The position numbers and the translations under genes are program-made. Source: Halopseudomonas sabulinigri (GTDB lineage: Bacteria > Pseudomonadota > Gammaproteobacteria > Pseudomonadales > Pseudomonadaceae). Taken from it: a DNA stretch of 64,000 bases. How positions within the stretch are numbered: the first letter of the stretch is position 1; every line of letters starts with the position of its first letter. The stretch covers positions 1-64,000 of the forward strand of contig DRHT01000015.1 in NCBI GenBank assembly GCA_011053055.1, written 5' to 3'. Of this stretch, positions 41,633 to 51,452 are shown piece after piece. Below the pieces are notes generated by a model. That model was not told the origin of the DNA. It worked only from the letters and a program-made list of their open reading frames with translations, and did not search any database.

Positions 41633-42985
41633 ATGCAAAGTCTGAAACATATATGGCTGTTTATTCGTACTAACCTATGGATCATCCCGCTGACGTTATT
41701 GTTGGTGTGGTTACTCTTCCGTTTTCTCGATCCTGCACCACCCAAGGTGTTGGTGATGACCACAGGTAGCGAAACCGGCGCCTATCACCAGTTTGGTATG
41801 GCGTTGAAAGAGGAACTGGCCAAGCAGAAAATTGACCTGCAACTAAGGCCCAGTCGCGGCTCGTTGGATAACCTTAAACGTCTCACTGCTGGCACTGGCG
41901 AAGTACAAATCGGTTTGATTCAGAGCGGTACCGAATCATTGCTGCAGCCTGAACAGCGCAAGCGTCTGATTGGTCTGGCTGCGCTCTACCATGAACCTTT
42001 GTGGCTGTTTCAACGCAAGGGCGCGAACATCACTCAATTGTCTGATTTGGAAGACAAACGAGTGGCGGTGGGCAGTGACGGCAGTGGAACCTGGGCGGTA
42101 CTCAAAGGGCTGTATCGGGAACACCAAGACCTGACGCGGCTAGAGCTGCTGAATGACGGTTTGTGGCGCAAAATGGGCAGTACCGCTGCGGCGAACGCGT
42201 TGATTGCTGATGAGTTAGATGCGGCTTTTTTGGTATTGCCAGCGGGTAATCGACTGGTAACGCGTTTGGCGGCCAATCCGGACATTACCTTGATTAACCT
42301 CTCGCAGGCTGATGCCTTCGCGGCAAGGCTGCATTTTCTGGAAGCGTTGGACGTCCCCAAAGGTTTGCTGAATATCGCACAGCATGTGCCTGAGCAGGAC
42401 ACCAAGGTGTTATCGCCGGTAGCGATGCTGGTGGGTAATCAGGACTTTCACCCGGCGCTCACTGCAGTAGTGCTGGAAGCCGCGCGCAAGGTACTGCGCG
42501 AAGGCAATCTGCTGGATCAGCCAGGACGCTTCCCTGCAGGTGAGCCTATGGGGCTGGAGCTCAGCGCTGAGGCTGATTATTACCATCGTCAGGGCGTCCC
42601 ATTCCTGCAGCGATATTTACCCTTCCAGGTCGCCTCGGCGGTAGACCGTTACGTGGTACTGATCATCCCCTTCATTGCCATCATGTTTCCATTATTGAAG
42701 AGCATGGGCCCGCTTTATCGCTGGCGTGTGCGCGCACGCGTTTATCGCTGGTATGAACATCTGCGACGGATCGACAAGTTGATCCATAGCGGCAAAATCC
42801 GCGAGCGCTACGCGGAAGAGATTCAAGGGTTAAAGGATCTGGAGGGCGAACTCAACCATGTTGATGTGCCGCTCTCCTACGCGCACGAGCTATACAGCCT
42901 GCATTTGCACGTGCGCTATATGATCTACCGACTGGGAACCATGCAGTCGGAGGAAGAGGGTGAGGAGGCCTCTGGGCCGGCCTGA
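41633..42985 (+). CDS. TAXI-family TRAP transporter solute-binding protein
   Basis: The 450-residue protein starts with a membrane anchor (WIIPLTLLLVWLLFRFL) and continues VLVMTTGSETGAYHQFGMAL, the start of the TAXI solute-binding domain. LSDLEDKRVAVGSDGSGTWA and AAFLVLPAGNRLVTRLAANP follow. A second membrane segment (VVLIIPFIAIMFPLLKSM) and a cytoplasmic helical tail complete it, so it is membrane-bound on both ends. No TRAP permease gene is adjacent, which is common for this longer subgroup. Its 3' end overlaps the next, convergent gene by 61 bp. Confidence 0.82.
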   Translation: MQSLKHIWLFIRTNLWIIPLTLLLVWLLFRFLDPAPPKVLVMTTGSETGAYHQFGMALKEELAKQKIDLQLRPSRGSLDNLKRLTAGTGEVQIGLIQSGTESLLQPEQRKRLIGLAALYHEPLWLFQRKGANITQLSDLEDKRVAVGSDGSGTWAVLKGLYREHQDLTRLELLNDGLWRKMGSTAAANALIADELDAAFLVLPAGNRLVTRLAANPDITLINLSQADAFAARLHFLEALDVPKGLLNIAQHVPEQDTKVLSPVAMLVGNQDFHPALTAVVLEAARKVLREGNLLDQPGRFPAGEPMGLELSAEADYYHRQGVPFLQRYLPFQVASAVDRYVVLIIPFIAIMFPLLKSMGPLYRWRVRARVYRWYEHLRRIDKLIHSGKIRERYAEEIQGLKDLEGELNHVDVPLSYAHELYSLHLHVRYMIYRLGTMQSEEEGEEASGPA

Positions 42986-43824
42986 GCACTGATGAAACAG
43001 CTGACCTGTTCAATCACCGGCGCCCAGTGCTGGAAGGGTGATGCGAGTGTCAGCAGAATCTTGATATGGCCCAGGTCGTCCAGCACGTCACTCTCTACGG
43101 CGACGCCCTGTTCACGCAGGGCTTGGGCCAACTGCCGGGTATTGCGTTCTGGGTCAACTAAATCATCTTCACTGCCGGCTAGCAACAGCGCTGGTGGGCT
43201 CTTTGCGCTCGCGTGTACCAAGGGTTGTGAGTCAACTGGCGTGTCAGGGTGATAGAACACCGGCTGCACATCGGGATTGCGGATCGGCAAAAAGTCATAC
43301 GGCCCCGCCAAGCCAATCCAACCGCTAAGCATCTCTGGGCTGAGTTGCTCCTCTGCCAGCCAGCGTGGATCAAGAGCTAGCATGGCGGCGTTATAAGCGC
43401 CGGCACTGTGCCCCATCACAAACAAAGGCCCTGGCTCTTGTTGCCAGTCGCTCTGATGCGCTTTGGTCCAGGCCAATGCTTTGGCGCTGTCGCGCAGGAA
43501 GTCTGGATAGCGTACTTCAGGATATAGGCGGTAATCGGGGATCACCGTGATGATGCCGCGGCTGGCCAACGCCTGGCCAACAAACCGATACTGGGCTCGC
43601 TCACCGCTGCTCCAGCTGCCGCCGTAATAAAACACCACCACCGGTGCGCCGGGCTCCAGTTTTTCGGGTAGATAAACGTCCAGTTGCTGCCGTGGTAACT
43701 CGCCGTAAGACTGATTGCTCAGCTTCTGGTAACCATCGTGGGATGCCAGCCAGTTGACCGGAGATAACGCCGAACAGCCGGCTAGCAGGGTGGTTAATAA
43801 CACAGAAAGCTTACGCAGCAGCAT
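42925..43824 (-). CDS. Alpha/beta hydrolase lipoprotein (esterase-like)
   Basis: 299 residues from the ATG at 43824, with GAGGA upstream. A lipobox (LLAGC near residue 17) marks it as a lipoprotein. The hydrolase fold shows an oxyanion segment YYGGSWSSGERAQYRFVG, the nucleophile in MGHSAGAYNAAM, and likely Asp in GSEDDLVDPER and His in DLGHIK. It resembles carboxylesterases of the BD-FAE/acetyl esterase group; the natural substrate is unknown. Its end overlaps the TAXI gene in the opposite direction. Confidence 0.83.
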   Translation of the reverse strand: MLLRKLSVLLTTLLAGCSALSPVNWLASHDGYQKLSNQSYGELPRQQLDVYLPEKLEPGAPVVVFYYGGSWSSGERAQYRFVGQALASRGIITVIPDYRLYPEVRYPDFLRDSAKALAWTKAHQSDWQQEPGPLFVMGHSAGAYNAAMLALDPRWLAEEQLSPEMLSGWIGLAGPYDFLPIRNPDVQPVFYHPDTPVDSQPLVHASAKSPPALLLAGSEDDLVDPERNTRQLAQALREQGVAVESDVLDDLGHIKILLTLASPFQHWAPVIEQVSCFISAQAGPEASSPSSSDCMVPSR

Positions 43825-43945
43825 GGGCAGATCCTCGACGCTGATTGAGTTATCGGTGCGCAAGCTGTTACAAGCCATTGCATTTGTCTTTCACGCCGCA
43901 GCGCTTGCACCTACCATGGCATGGTAACCCGGAGATGAGGTGAGC

Positions 43946-44863
43946 ATGAAGGACGCGTTGAAAGCGGCGCAGGATGCGATAGATCAGGTCGTGTTGGGCA
44001 AGTCCCACGCGGTCAAACTGGCCTTGACCTGCATCCTGGCAAAAGGGCATCTGCTGATTGAAGACTTGCCCGGCATGGGTAAGACCACCCTGTCACAAGC
44101 GCTGGCCTCGGTTTTGGGCATGAGTTATCAGCGCATTCAATTTACCAGCGATTTGCTGCCTGGGGATATTCTCGGTACGTCGGTTTTTGATCGCAACAGC
44201 GGTCAATTTGTCTTCCATCCGGGGCCTATCTTCGCCGAGTTAGTGCTCGCTGATGAAATTAATCGGGCCACACCCAAGAGCCAAAGCGCCTTGCTGGAAG
44301 CGATGGAGGAGGGGCAGGTGACGGTTGATGGCGCGACACGCCCGTTGCCTGATCCCTTTTTTGTGATCGCCACCCAGAACCCGGTATCACAGGGTGGCAC
44401 CTTTGCTTTGCCGGAATCGCAGTTGGATCGTTTTCTTATGCGTTTGTCGTTGGGTTACCCGAGTGAGAAGGCAGAAAAAAGCTTGCTGCTGGGCGACGAC
44501 CGTCGTGCGCGGCTGGACCGCGTAGAAGCCATACTCGGTCATGATGAATTGCGTCGCCTTCAAGCGCTGGTGCCGCAGGTCAACGCCAGCGAAGCCTTGG
44601 TGGATTACATTTTGCGATTGGTGAATCACACTCGCAACAGCGACGTTTGTGCCTGGGGGCTGTCGCCCCGCGCCAGTCTGGGGTTGCTGGCCGCCGCCCG
44701 TGCCTGGGCCTTGCTGGAACAGCGTAGTTACGTGATTCCTGAAGACGTACAGGCGGTATTGCCTTCAGTGGTTAGCCACCGCTTGCGCGCCGCAAATGAC
44801 CCCGCAGGCCACGGCGGCGACAGTCTCGCGCTCTGGCTGCTCAACGAAGTGCCAGCGGTGTGA
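43946..44863 (+). CDS. MoxR-family AAA+ ATPase
   Basis: 305 residues from the ATG at 43946 (GAGG upstream; a GTG two codons earlier is in frame). Walker A is LPGMGKTT, Walker B LVLADEINRA, with sensor ATQNPVSQGGTFALPESQLD. MoxR proteins act as chaperones for metal-ion or VWA-type partners. The gene is coupled by a 4-bp overlap to a DUF58 protein and then to TgpA, a common three-gene operon in Pseudomonas. Confidence 0.92.
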   Translation: MKDALKAAQDAIDQVVLGKSHAVKLALTCILAKGHLLIEDLPGMGKTTLSQALASVLGMSYQRIQFTSDLLPGDILGTSVFDRNSGQFVFHPGPIFAELVLADEINRATPKSQSALLEAMEEGQVTVDGATRPLPDPFFVIATQNPVSQGGTFALPESQLDRFLMRLSLGYPSEKAEKSLLLGDDRRARLDRVEAILGHDELRRLQALVPQVNASEALVDYILRLVNHTRNSDVCAWGLSPRASLGLLAAARAWALLEQRSYVIPEDVQAVLPSVVSHRLRAANDPAGHGGDSLALWLLNEVPAV

Positions 44864-45834
44864 GCAACGGCTTGCGCGCGCGCGGTCGAGCGTTGCACCA
44901 ACGCTGGTTGAAGCGGCGTATACCTCCGGCGCAGCAAATCAGCCTTGATCATAGGCGCATTTTTATTCTGCCCAGCCGGGCGGGCCTGGGCTTTTTGTTT
45001 TTGTTGGCGATTCTGCTGATCGGCGCCATTAACTACGAGAACAGTCTGGTTTACGGGCTGACCTTCCTGTTACTCAGTCTGTTCTGGGTGACCTTGCATC
45101 ACAGTTATCGAAATCTGGCGGGCATCAGCCTGCGCGCTACCGGCGGCCGGCCGGTGTTTGCTGGCGAGCAGGTGCCGCTGGGGCTGGTATTGCTCAGCCC
45201 CACGCGTGAGCGCCAAGCGCTTAAGCTGAGCTGGCCCCAGTCGGTGCCGCAACAACTGGATGTACCCGGTGATGGTGAGGTGGCTAGCACACTCTATTAC
45301 CCAACGACGCGACGCGGCTGGTTGCAGCCGGAACGATTGCGTATCGAGACCCGCTTCCCCTTGGGATGGTTTGTTGCCTGGAGTCTGCTGGACCTGAACT
45401 GGCGGGTGCTCGTCTACCCGCGACCCGTCAAGGCGCCACTGCCCGTCCATCGCAGTGGCGAAGGCCAGGACGAGGCTCAGCAGATACAGCTGGTGGAAGG
45501 TGTGGATGATTTTCAAGGGTTGCGCCACTATCGTCCCGGTGACTCCCGCCGGCGACTTGACTGGCGTGCTTATTCACGTGGTCAGGGATTACACAGCAAA
45601 ATATTTGCCGAGCCACAACAGCAAAGCCAATGGCTCGATCTGGAGCAAACACAGGGCGCTGATCTGGAGCAACGACTGGGTATGTTGACCGGCTGGATCT
45701 TGGCGCTGGAAGCCGCGGGCCGTCCCTATGGTTTGGCGCTGGGTGGCTCGCGACTGCAGCCTGCGTTGGGCGAGGCGCACCGTGATGCCTGTTTGCGTGC
45801 GCTGGCGCTGTATGTGCTGGAGGGCAGCGGATGA
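44860..45834 (+). CDS. DUF58 domain membrane protein
   Basis: The 324-residue protein starts at a GTG overlapping the MoxR stop. Two membrane helices near residues 43-85 (GLGFLFLLAILLIGAINYEN; YGLTFLLLSLFWVTLH) are followed by the DUF58 domain with GVDDFQGLRHYRPGDSRRRL and DWRAYSRGQG. DUF58 proteins are constant partners of MoxR ATPases. In this operon it links the ATPase to the transglutaminase TgpA at the inner membrane; its biochemical role is not established. Confidence 0.88.
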   Translation: MSNGLRARGRALHQRWLKRRIPPAQQISLDHRRIFILPSRAGLGFLFLLAILLIGAINYENSLVYGLTFLLLSLFWVTLHHSYRNLAGISLRATGGRPVFAGEQVPLGLVLLSPTRERQALKLSWPQSVPQQLDVPGDGEVASTLYYPTTRRGWLQPERLRIETRFPLGWFVAWSLLDLNWRVLVYPRPVKAPLPVHRSGEGQDEAQQIQLVEGVDDFQGLRHYRPGDSRRRLDWRAYSRGQGLHSKIFAEPQQQSQWLDLEQTQGADLEQRLGMLTGWILALEAAGRPYGLALGGSRLQPALGEAHRDACLRALALYVLEGSG

Positions 45835-47885
45835 GCGCCGCCGGTTTGATCCCGCGCAACAGCCTGGCCTGGTTACTGACAGCCCAAGTGGTGGTGCTGT
45901 TACCGCATCTGCCGCGCTTGCCCTGGTGGGTTGCGTTGCTATGGGTCGGCTGTGCGTTATGGCGGGTACAAATTCAACGTATGCGCTGGCACTCCCCGGG
46001 AATATTGCTGAAGAGCGCAGCACTGGTGGCGATCTTGTTGGGGGTGTTTCTCACGCAGGGCACCCTGCTTGGGCTGGATGCCACCGTGATGTTTTTGCTG
46101 CTGCTGTTCATGCTCAAACTGTTGGAAATGCACAACCCGCGCGATGCCCTGGTGGTGGTGTATCTCGGCTTTTTTATTCTGGCTACAGCCTTTCTGTTTG
46201 ATCAGGGCATTCCGCTGACGCTCTATCAGTGTGGGTCTTTACTGGTGTTGGTGGCGGCCTTGGTGGGTTTGCAGCAAAGTGCTGGGCGCAATGATCCTGC
46301 GCGTGCGCTGCGCATCGGTGGGGTGATGCTGCTACAGGCGATACCGCTGTTATTGGTGTTGTTCATTTTCTTTCCTCGGCTGGAGCCACTGTGGTCTGTG
46401 AATATGCCGGGCGGCAGCTCCAAAACCGGACTGTCGGACACCATGTCGCCAGCCGATATCGCCAATTTGGCGCGTTCACCTGAATTGGCGTTTCGCGCCA
46501 GTTTTGACGGTGAGATACCGCCGCTTTCGACGCTCTATTGGCGGGCATTGACCCTGAGCCGTTTCGACGGCCGCAGCTGGTCGCAAGACCGCTTGCTGAA
46601 TAACCTGCCAGCATTGCCGCTGGATACCTCCGGCGAGTCAGTTGAGTACCGGGTGGTAGCTGGTGCCAGTGGCCAGCACTGGGTTTACAGCTTGCGCGGT
46701 GCCACTACCGATAATCCAGCCCTGCGGCGTATGCACGATTTCAACCTGCAATCCATTGCCCCGCTCAACAGTACTTTTGGTTACCGTGCGCGTTCTTATG
46801 TAAATGTACAGATGCAGGCGGAGCCCTTGAGCAAGCTTGAGCGTGCTCGGCAACTGGAACTCCCACAACAGGGTGATCCACGTGCGCGTGAGTGGGCACA
46901 AGCATTGCGCGAGCAACATCCGGATGATGGCGATCTGGTGCAGGCTGTACTGGGCTACTTTAATCAGCAGCCGTTTTTTTACACGCTCAAGCCCACGCCC
47001 TTGGGTGAGCACAGCAACGACGAATTTCTGTTCGACACCCGTCGCGGGTTCTGTGAGCACTACGCCGGGGCCATGACCTTCGTCCTGCGGGCGGCCGGCA
47101 TTCCTTCTCGGATAGTGGCGGGTTATCAGGGTGGTGAGGTGAACGAGCAGGGGGGGTATGTGCTGGTTCATCAATTCGACGCCCACGTGTGGGTCGAGGT
47201 GTGGTTGGCGGGACGGGGCTGGGTCTCGGTAGACCCGACCTTTCAGGTTGCCCCCGAGCGAATTGAACAGGGTCTGGAGGAAGCGGTACGCGGCGAGGGC
47301 AGTTTTCTTGAAGACTCCTACTTGTCTGGCTCGCGCTATCGCGGTGTGACCTGGCTGAATGACGCGCGGCTGGCTTGGGACAACGTCAATTATCAATGGC
47401 AATTACGGGTGCTGAATTTTAAGGGTGAGGAGCAGATGGGCTTGTTCCGGCGCTGGCTCGGCACCGCGGACTGGCAGCGAGTTGGTATGGTGGTACTGGG
47501 TCTGGCTGGCGGCATCATGCTGCTGCAGGCGATGTGGTGGCTGCGCCCGCAGCGCATGAACGGTAGCGCTCAACAGCGTGTCTGGAAACGCTTGGATCAA
47601 CGCCTAGCGCGGCTGCGCTTGCAGGCGTTACCGGGCGAGGGGCCACGTGCCTGGCAACAGCGGCTGCAGGTCGCACTGCCAGCGCAGCGCAGCGTGATAG
47701 ACAGTTTCTTTGATGAGTTTGTGCGGCAATCCTACGCGGCCACAGATTCCGCGTCCAAGGCAGACCAGCAACAGTTGCAGCAGGCATTGCGCGCTTTGTT
47801 CAAGGTTATACCGCGCAAGCGTCCGGCATCCGCCAGCTATTTGCTGCAGGATGGTCCGTTGTCCAGCCGCGATAAGTCCTTATAA
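45831..47885 (+). CDS. tgpA: Membrane transglutaminase-like protein TgpA
   Basis: The 684-residue protein has an N-terminal block of about seven membrane helices (DUF3488), a periplasmic transglutaminase domain with C408 (RGFCEHYAG), H452 (DAHVWVEVW) and D468 (SVDPTF), and one more helix near residue 560 (VGMVVLGLAGGIMLLQAMWW) before a cytoplasmic tail. In P. aeruginosa TgpA is reported as essential. It overlaps the DUF58 gene by 4 bp. All three catalytic residues are present, so it is likely active. Confidence 0.9.
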   Translation: MSAAGLIPRNSLAWLLTAQVVVLLPHLPRLPWWVALLWVGCALWRVQIQRMRWHSPGILLKSAALVAILLGVFLTQGTLLGLDATVMFLLLLFMLKLLEMHNPRDALVVVYLGFFILATAFLFDQGIPLTLYQCGSLLVLVAALVGLQQSAGRNDPARALRIGGVMLLQAIPLLLVLFIFFPRLEPLWSVNMPGGSSKTGLSDTMSPADIANLARSPELAFRASFDGEIPPLSTLYWRALTLSRFDGRSWSQDRLLNNLPALPLDTSGESVEYRVVAGASGQHWVYSLRGATTDNPALRRMHDFNLQSIAPLNSTFGYRARSYVNVQMQAEPLSKLERARQLELPQQGDPRAREWAQALREQHPDDGDLVQAVLGYFNQQPFFYTLKPTPLGEHSNDEFLFDTRRGFCEHYAGAMTFVLRAAGIPSRIVAGYQGGEVNEQGGYVLVHQFDAHVWVEVWLAGRGWVSVDPTFQVAPERIEQGLEEAVRGEGSFLEDSYLSGSRYRGVTWLNDARLAWDNVNYQWQLRVLNFKGEEQMGLFRRWLGTADWQRVGMVVLGLAGGIMLLQAMWWLRPQRMNGSAQQRVWKRLDQRLARLRLQALPGEGPRAWQQRLQVALPAQRSVIDSFFDEFVRQSYAATDSASKADQQQLQQALRALFKVIPRKRPASASYLLQDGPLSSRDKSL

Positions 47886-47934
47886 TTGCCGTGTGCGCCA
47901 AGCGTGGCGACAAACCTGAATCTCTGGAGTAGGC

Positions 47935-48399
47935 ATGCATCCATTCAGCGCTACACGTCCCCCAAAGCTGGCCTTGGGGTTGGGTCTAGTGGGGCTAATC
48001 CCCTTCGTCAGCGGCGCGTTGGGCTTGTGGGTAACACCTGAAGCTTGGCGTGAGCGGATGTTGGAAGAGTTACTCGCTTATGCCGCTATCATCCTGGCGT
48101 TCATGGGCGCGATTCACTGGGGCTTGGCGATGCGTGCGGAGGAAGAAAGCAGCAAAGCGCCCATTCAGTTGGCGCTGTCGGTGGTGCCTCCGCTATTGGG
48201 GTGGGTAGGTCTGAGCCTGCCCATCAATCTGGCGCTACCGGTGTTCTTCTTCGCCTTTGCCACCTTGTATTTTGCCGATGTCTGGGCGGTCAGACATGGT
48301 TTGGCTCCAATGTGGTATCCAGCATTGCGCAAACCGCTGAGTATTGTGGTGGCTTTAAGTCTGTTGGTGGCATGGCTGGCGGTGGGACGTATCAGTTAG
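47935..48399 (+). CDS. DUF3429 membrane protein
   Basis: The 154-residue protein has five probable helices; FMGAIHWGLAM and LPVFFFAFATLYFADVWAVR are typical of the DUF3429 family. The function is unknown. The ATG is preceded by GGAG (CTGGAGTAGGC). It follows tgpA by 49 bp and may be in the same transcript. Confidence 0.8.
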   Translation: MHPFSATRPPKLALGLGLVGLIPFVSGALGLWVTPEAWRERMLEELLAYAAIILAFMGAIHWGLAMRAEEESSKAPIQLALSVVPPLLGWVGLSLPINLALPVFFFAFATLYFADVWAVRHGLAPMWYPALRKPLSIVVALSLLVAWLAVGRIS

Positions 48400-48482
48400 C
48401 CTTCACTGATTCGGGTGATGGGCGGGCACAATCGCATGTGCTCAAGTAGGGGGCACAACAATAAGAGTTTCTGGCCCCTTAT

Positions 48483-49478
48483 ATGGAACACCCCCTACAC
48501 AGTATTGATTGCCGCTGGCTGTTGGCGCTGTATGCGGTAATCCCGCTATCGGTCCTGTTGGTTGCGCTGGATCTGCTGCTGTGGAATGGCTGGCTGGCGA
48601 ACGAGGTGTTGCCGGGCGATCCCAACGACTGGCCGCTCTGGGCGGTACTCTTTGGATTACCGCATATTATTGCCAGTCTGCTGACCATGGCCAACGGCGA
48701 ATATATCTCGCACTACCGTCGTACGTTGCTACCGCCGTTCTGTGTGTTCTTGCTAATCGCCATCGCTGGGCATTTTGGCCCTCAGCCGGTGAGCTACAAC
48801 CTGCTGTTTGTTTTCCTCGCTTTCTACACTATTTATCATGTGCTGGCCCAGCAGCTTGGGCTGACGCTGATGATGCTGGGCACTCGCCCGGATCGACTGT
48901 TCACTTGCTGGAAATGGCTGGCGATACTGGCTGGCTTCGCGATTTATATCAACGTTTACGGAATGCGCTTTCTCGGCCACTGGGAGCTGGCTGGTGTTAA
49001 CGGCTATGAGTTGATGACGGCGATAGGGTCGGGGTTGTGCGCCGCTGTGGTGGTGCTTTCCTGGCGGCTGACGCGCAGGGCCAAACCGGGTATCGGTCGT
49101 TGGTATTTGTGGGCTAACGCGGCCATGCTGGTTTCTGCCCTGTTGATCAACGAGCTGGGCTACACCTTGTTTGTGATTCTGATTCCGCGGATCATCCATG
49201 ATCTGACGGCTTACAGCGTGTATATCACCCACGACCGCAATCGCAACCGTTCGGGTTCTAGCAGCCTTAGCTATCGGCTGACGCATACCAGCAGCTGGTC
49301 GCCATTCATTGTATTGCCGCTGAGCTCATTGCTAATTGCCTACGCGCTAACCAGCCACCAGAATCATCCTTGGGTCAATATCGTGATTCTGACGCTGTCA
49401 TTTCTGCATTATTACTACGAGGGCTTCATCTGGCGGGGGCCGAATCCGCACCGTCAGTACATTGCTTTCAAGCGTTGA
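48483..49478 (+). CDS. Histidine-rich integral membrane protein, unknown function
   Basis: The 331-residue protein has about nine membrane helices. Histidines recur at helix ends with polar partners: LFGLPHIIAS, YTIYHVLAQQLG, RIIHDLTAYSVYITHD and SFLHYYYEGFIWRG. This spacing suggests a metal-binding intramembrane enzyme, loosely recalling Brp/Blh-type or fatty-acid-modifying membrane enzymes, but I cannot name a family. It has no clear ribosome-binding site before the ATG at 48483 and lies 83 bp after the DUF3429 gene. Confidence 0.65.
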   Translation: MEHPLHSIDCRWLLALYAVIPLSVLLVALDLLLWNGWLANEVLPGDPNDWPLWAVLFGLPHIIASLLTMANGEYISHYRRTLLPPFCVFLLIAIAGHFGPQPVSYNLLFVFLAFYTIYHVLAQQLGLTLMMLGTRPDRLFTCWKWLAILAGFAIYINVYGMRFLGHWELAGVNGYELMTAIGSGLCAAVVVLSWRLTRRAKPGIGRWYLWANAAMLVSALLINELGYTLFVILIPRIIHDLTAYSVYITHDRNRNRSGSSSLSYRLTHTSSWSPFIVLPLSSLLIAYALTSHQNHPWVNIVILTLSFLHYYYEGFIWRGPNPHRQYIAFKR

Positions 49479-49542
49479 AGGGAGTGTAGGGCGGGTCGGG
49501 CGGCCAAATGGGAGGGATGCAATGGGGCCGCCCGGCCGGGGA

Positions 49543-49881
49543 TCAGGACTTCTTAACGAACTCTGACTTTAGCTTCATCGCGCCAATGCCGTCGATTTTG
49601 CAATCGATATCATGGTCGCCATCAACCAATCGAATGTTTTTTACTTTAGTCCCGACCTTCACCACCAATGACGATCCTTTAACCTTGAGGTCTTTGATCA
49701 CGGTAACGGAGTCGCCGTCTTGTAGCGGGTTGCCGTTGGCGTCTTTTATGCCACTGCCCGCGTCTTCTTTATCGTCAGCTTGCTGTGGCCATTCGTGGGC
49801 ACATTCCGGGCAGACGAACATCATGCCGTCTTCGTAGGTGAAGGCTGAGTCGCAGCTGGGGCAATGGGGAAAATCGCTCAT
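49543..49881 (-). CDS. yjdM: YjdM/PhnA-family zinc-ribbon protein
   Basis: The 112-residue protein begins [20 protein letters not shown] then [10 protein letters not shown], a zinc ribbon, followed by the PhnA domain ([40 protein letters not shown]). Once called an alkylphosphonate uptake protein, it is not required for phosphonate use, and its real function is unknown. Length is normal. Confidence 0.88.
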   Translation of the reverse strand: MSDFPHCPSCDSAFTYEDGMMFVCPECAHEWPQQADDKEDAGSGIKDANGNPLQDGDSVTVIKDLKVKGSSLVVKVGTKVKNIRLVDGDHDIDCKIDGIGAMKLKSEFVKKS

Positions 49882-49972
49882 CGGTTAACCTTTTCAGCGG
49901 TCCATAACCCTGTGGAGTACAAGGTTTTTAGGGCCGGCATGATGCCGCAACCCGTCGCAGCTGTCCATGTTG

Positions 49973-51355
49973 TCAGCAGAGTACGGCCTCTGTTGCAGGC
50001 TGCCGCAATTGGTAGCGGGTATAGGTGCAGGCCGAGGCGAAGGCGAAAATACCGGCAGATAGGCTGAGCATAGCCAGATGGTTTACCTGAGTAATGCTCA
50101 CTTCACTGGGACTGGCCTGCAACGGGAAACCGATCAAATCCAAACCGATACCGGCAACCAGGTAGCCGGCCGCTGCTGCCATCTTGCCAGTGAAAGAAAT
50201 AGCGCTGAAGAAAAAACCTTCTTGCTGCTGACCGCTATGGTCGGCGTGCTGCTGCGCTACATCTGCCATCATCGATGCGCCGGAAATCATCGCCAGGCCG
50301 GATGCCGCTCCGCCCACAAACAACAGCAGCAAAATCAGTGGCACGAACAGCGCGCTACTCTGACTGGGAAACATGCCCAGCAGCGCAAGCACGACGGCAA
50401 TGTTACTAGCCAAGGCGGCAACCAGCGCGGCACCAATGATGGTGGGCTTCTTGTCAAAGCGCTGGTGTAAGGGTTTGGTCAATAAAATACCGACCGGCCA
50501 GCCGAGCAACACGCCGGCGCCCAGCAGCGCAATGTTGTTACTGGTCAACCCCCAGAAGTACACGTTCAGGTGCATGTTCAGGGTCTGGGTAATACCTATG
50601 GAGATGGCTACCAGTAAGGTGCCGAGAAAGAGCGCGCGAAACGAAGAGTTACGCCAGATACTGAATAGGTTTTCACGCAGAGATAATGGGTTCTGCGTGC
50701 TGTTATTGGTGGGGAGAGCGCTAATCTGGCCCCGGGTGCCCCAGGCAGAAAGCAGAATGCTTGCTGCCATCAGCAGCGCACCGAAGAGTGCTACCAGCGG
50801 ATAGCCGGCGGGATTCAGCAAACCGTTTTCAAAGGTAGCTGTTTCTGGGAAGAATAGGGGCACTCCCAAAAGCACTACCACCGCAGCGCCGCTGACGCCG
50901 CAGAATCCGCGCCAGGCGGCAACCGAGGTACGCTCGTGATAATCCAGGGTTAACTCTGCACCCAGGCCTAGATAGGGCACGTAATAAAGTGTGATAGCAC
51001 CGCGTACCAGCACTGCAAAGCCAGTTAGCCAAAGAAACAGGCCGGTTTGTCCAAGACCATCGGGCGGGGTAAACAGGAAATACCAAGCTATCCCTAATGG
51101 CAACGCCGCAGCCAGCATAAACGGGTGCCTGCGCCCAAAGCGTGAGCGGCTATGGTCGGAGATATAGCCAGCCAGTGGATCGGTGACGGCGTCGAAAACG
51201 AGCGCAATCATGACCGCCAATCCAGCCAGCGAGCCAGACAGGCCAAGCACTTGGGTAAAGAAGAAAAACAGAAAAATGTTGAAGCCAGTGCTTTTGACGG
51301 TTTCAGCAATCTGGCCCACGCCGTAGGCGAACTTCGTTTTGCGACTCAGCGGCAT
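49973..51355 (-). CDS. GPH-type MFS sugar:cation symporter
   Basis: 460 residues from the ATG at 51355, which has AGGTGA at good distance; a GTG nine bases earlier is in frame. About twelve helices; FAYGVGQIAETVKSTGFNIF, VFDAVTDPLAGYISDHSRSR then FGRRHPFMLAAALPLG are characteristic of the glycoside-pentoside-hexuronide (MelB-like) family. The substrate cannot be deduced; there is no sugar-use gene nearby. It lies between PhnA-like and YrhK genes. Confidence 0.85.
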   Translation of the reverse strand: MPLSRKTKFAYGVGQIAETVKSTGFNIFLFFFFTQVLGLSGSLAGLAVMIALVFDAVTDPLAGYISDHSRSRFGRRHPFMLAAALPLGIAWYFLFTPPDGLGQTGLFLWLTGFAVLVRGAITLYYVPYLGLGAELTLDYHERTSVAAWRGFCGVSGAAVVVLLGVPLFFPETATFENGLLNPAGYPLVALFGALLMAASILLSAWGTRGQISALPTNNSTQNPLSLRENLFSIWRNSSFRALFLGTLLVAISIGITQTLNMHLNVYFWGLTSNNIALLGAGVLLGWPVGILLTKPLHQRFDKKPTIIGAALVAALASNIAVVLALLGMFPSQSSALFVPLILLLLFVGGAASGLAMISGASMMADVAQQHADHSGQQQEGFFFSAISFTGKMAAAAGYLVAGIGLDLIGFPLQASPSEVSITQVNHLAMLSLSAGIFAFASACTYTRYQLRQPATEAVLC

Positions 51356-51452
51356 ATAACTCACCTGTTTTTGTTGTTTTTTTTGTGCAGATAGTGGGTT
51401 CAGTATTATTTAATTCGGTTTTGTATACAAGTGTTCACTTCTTGCTCGTGAT

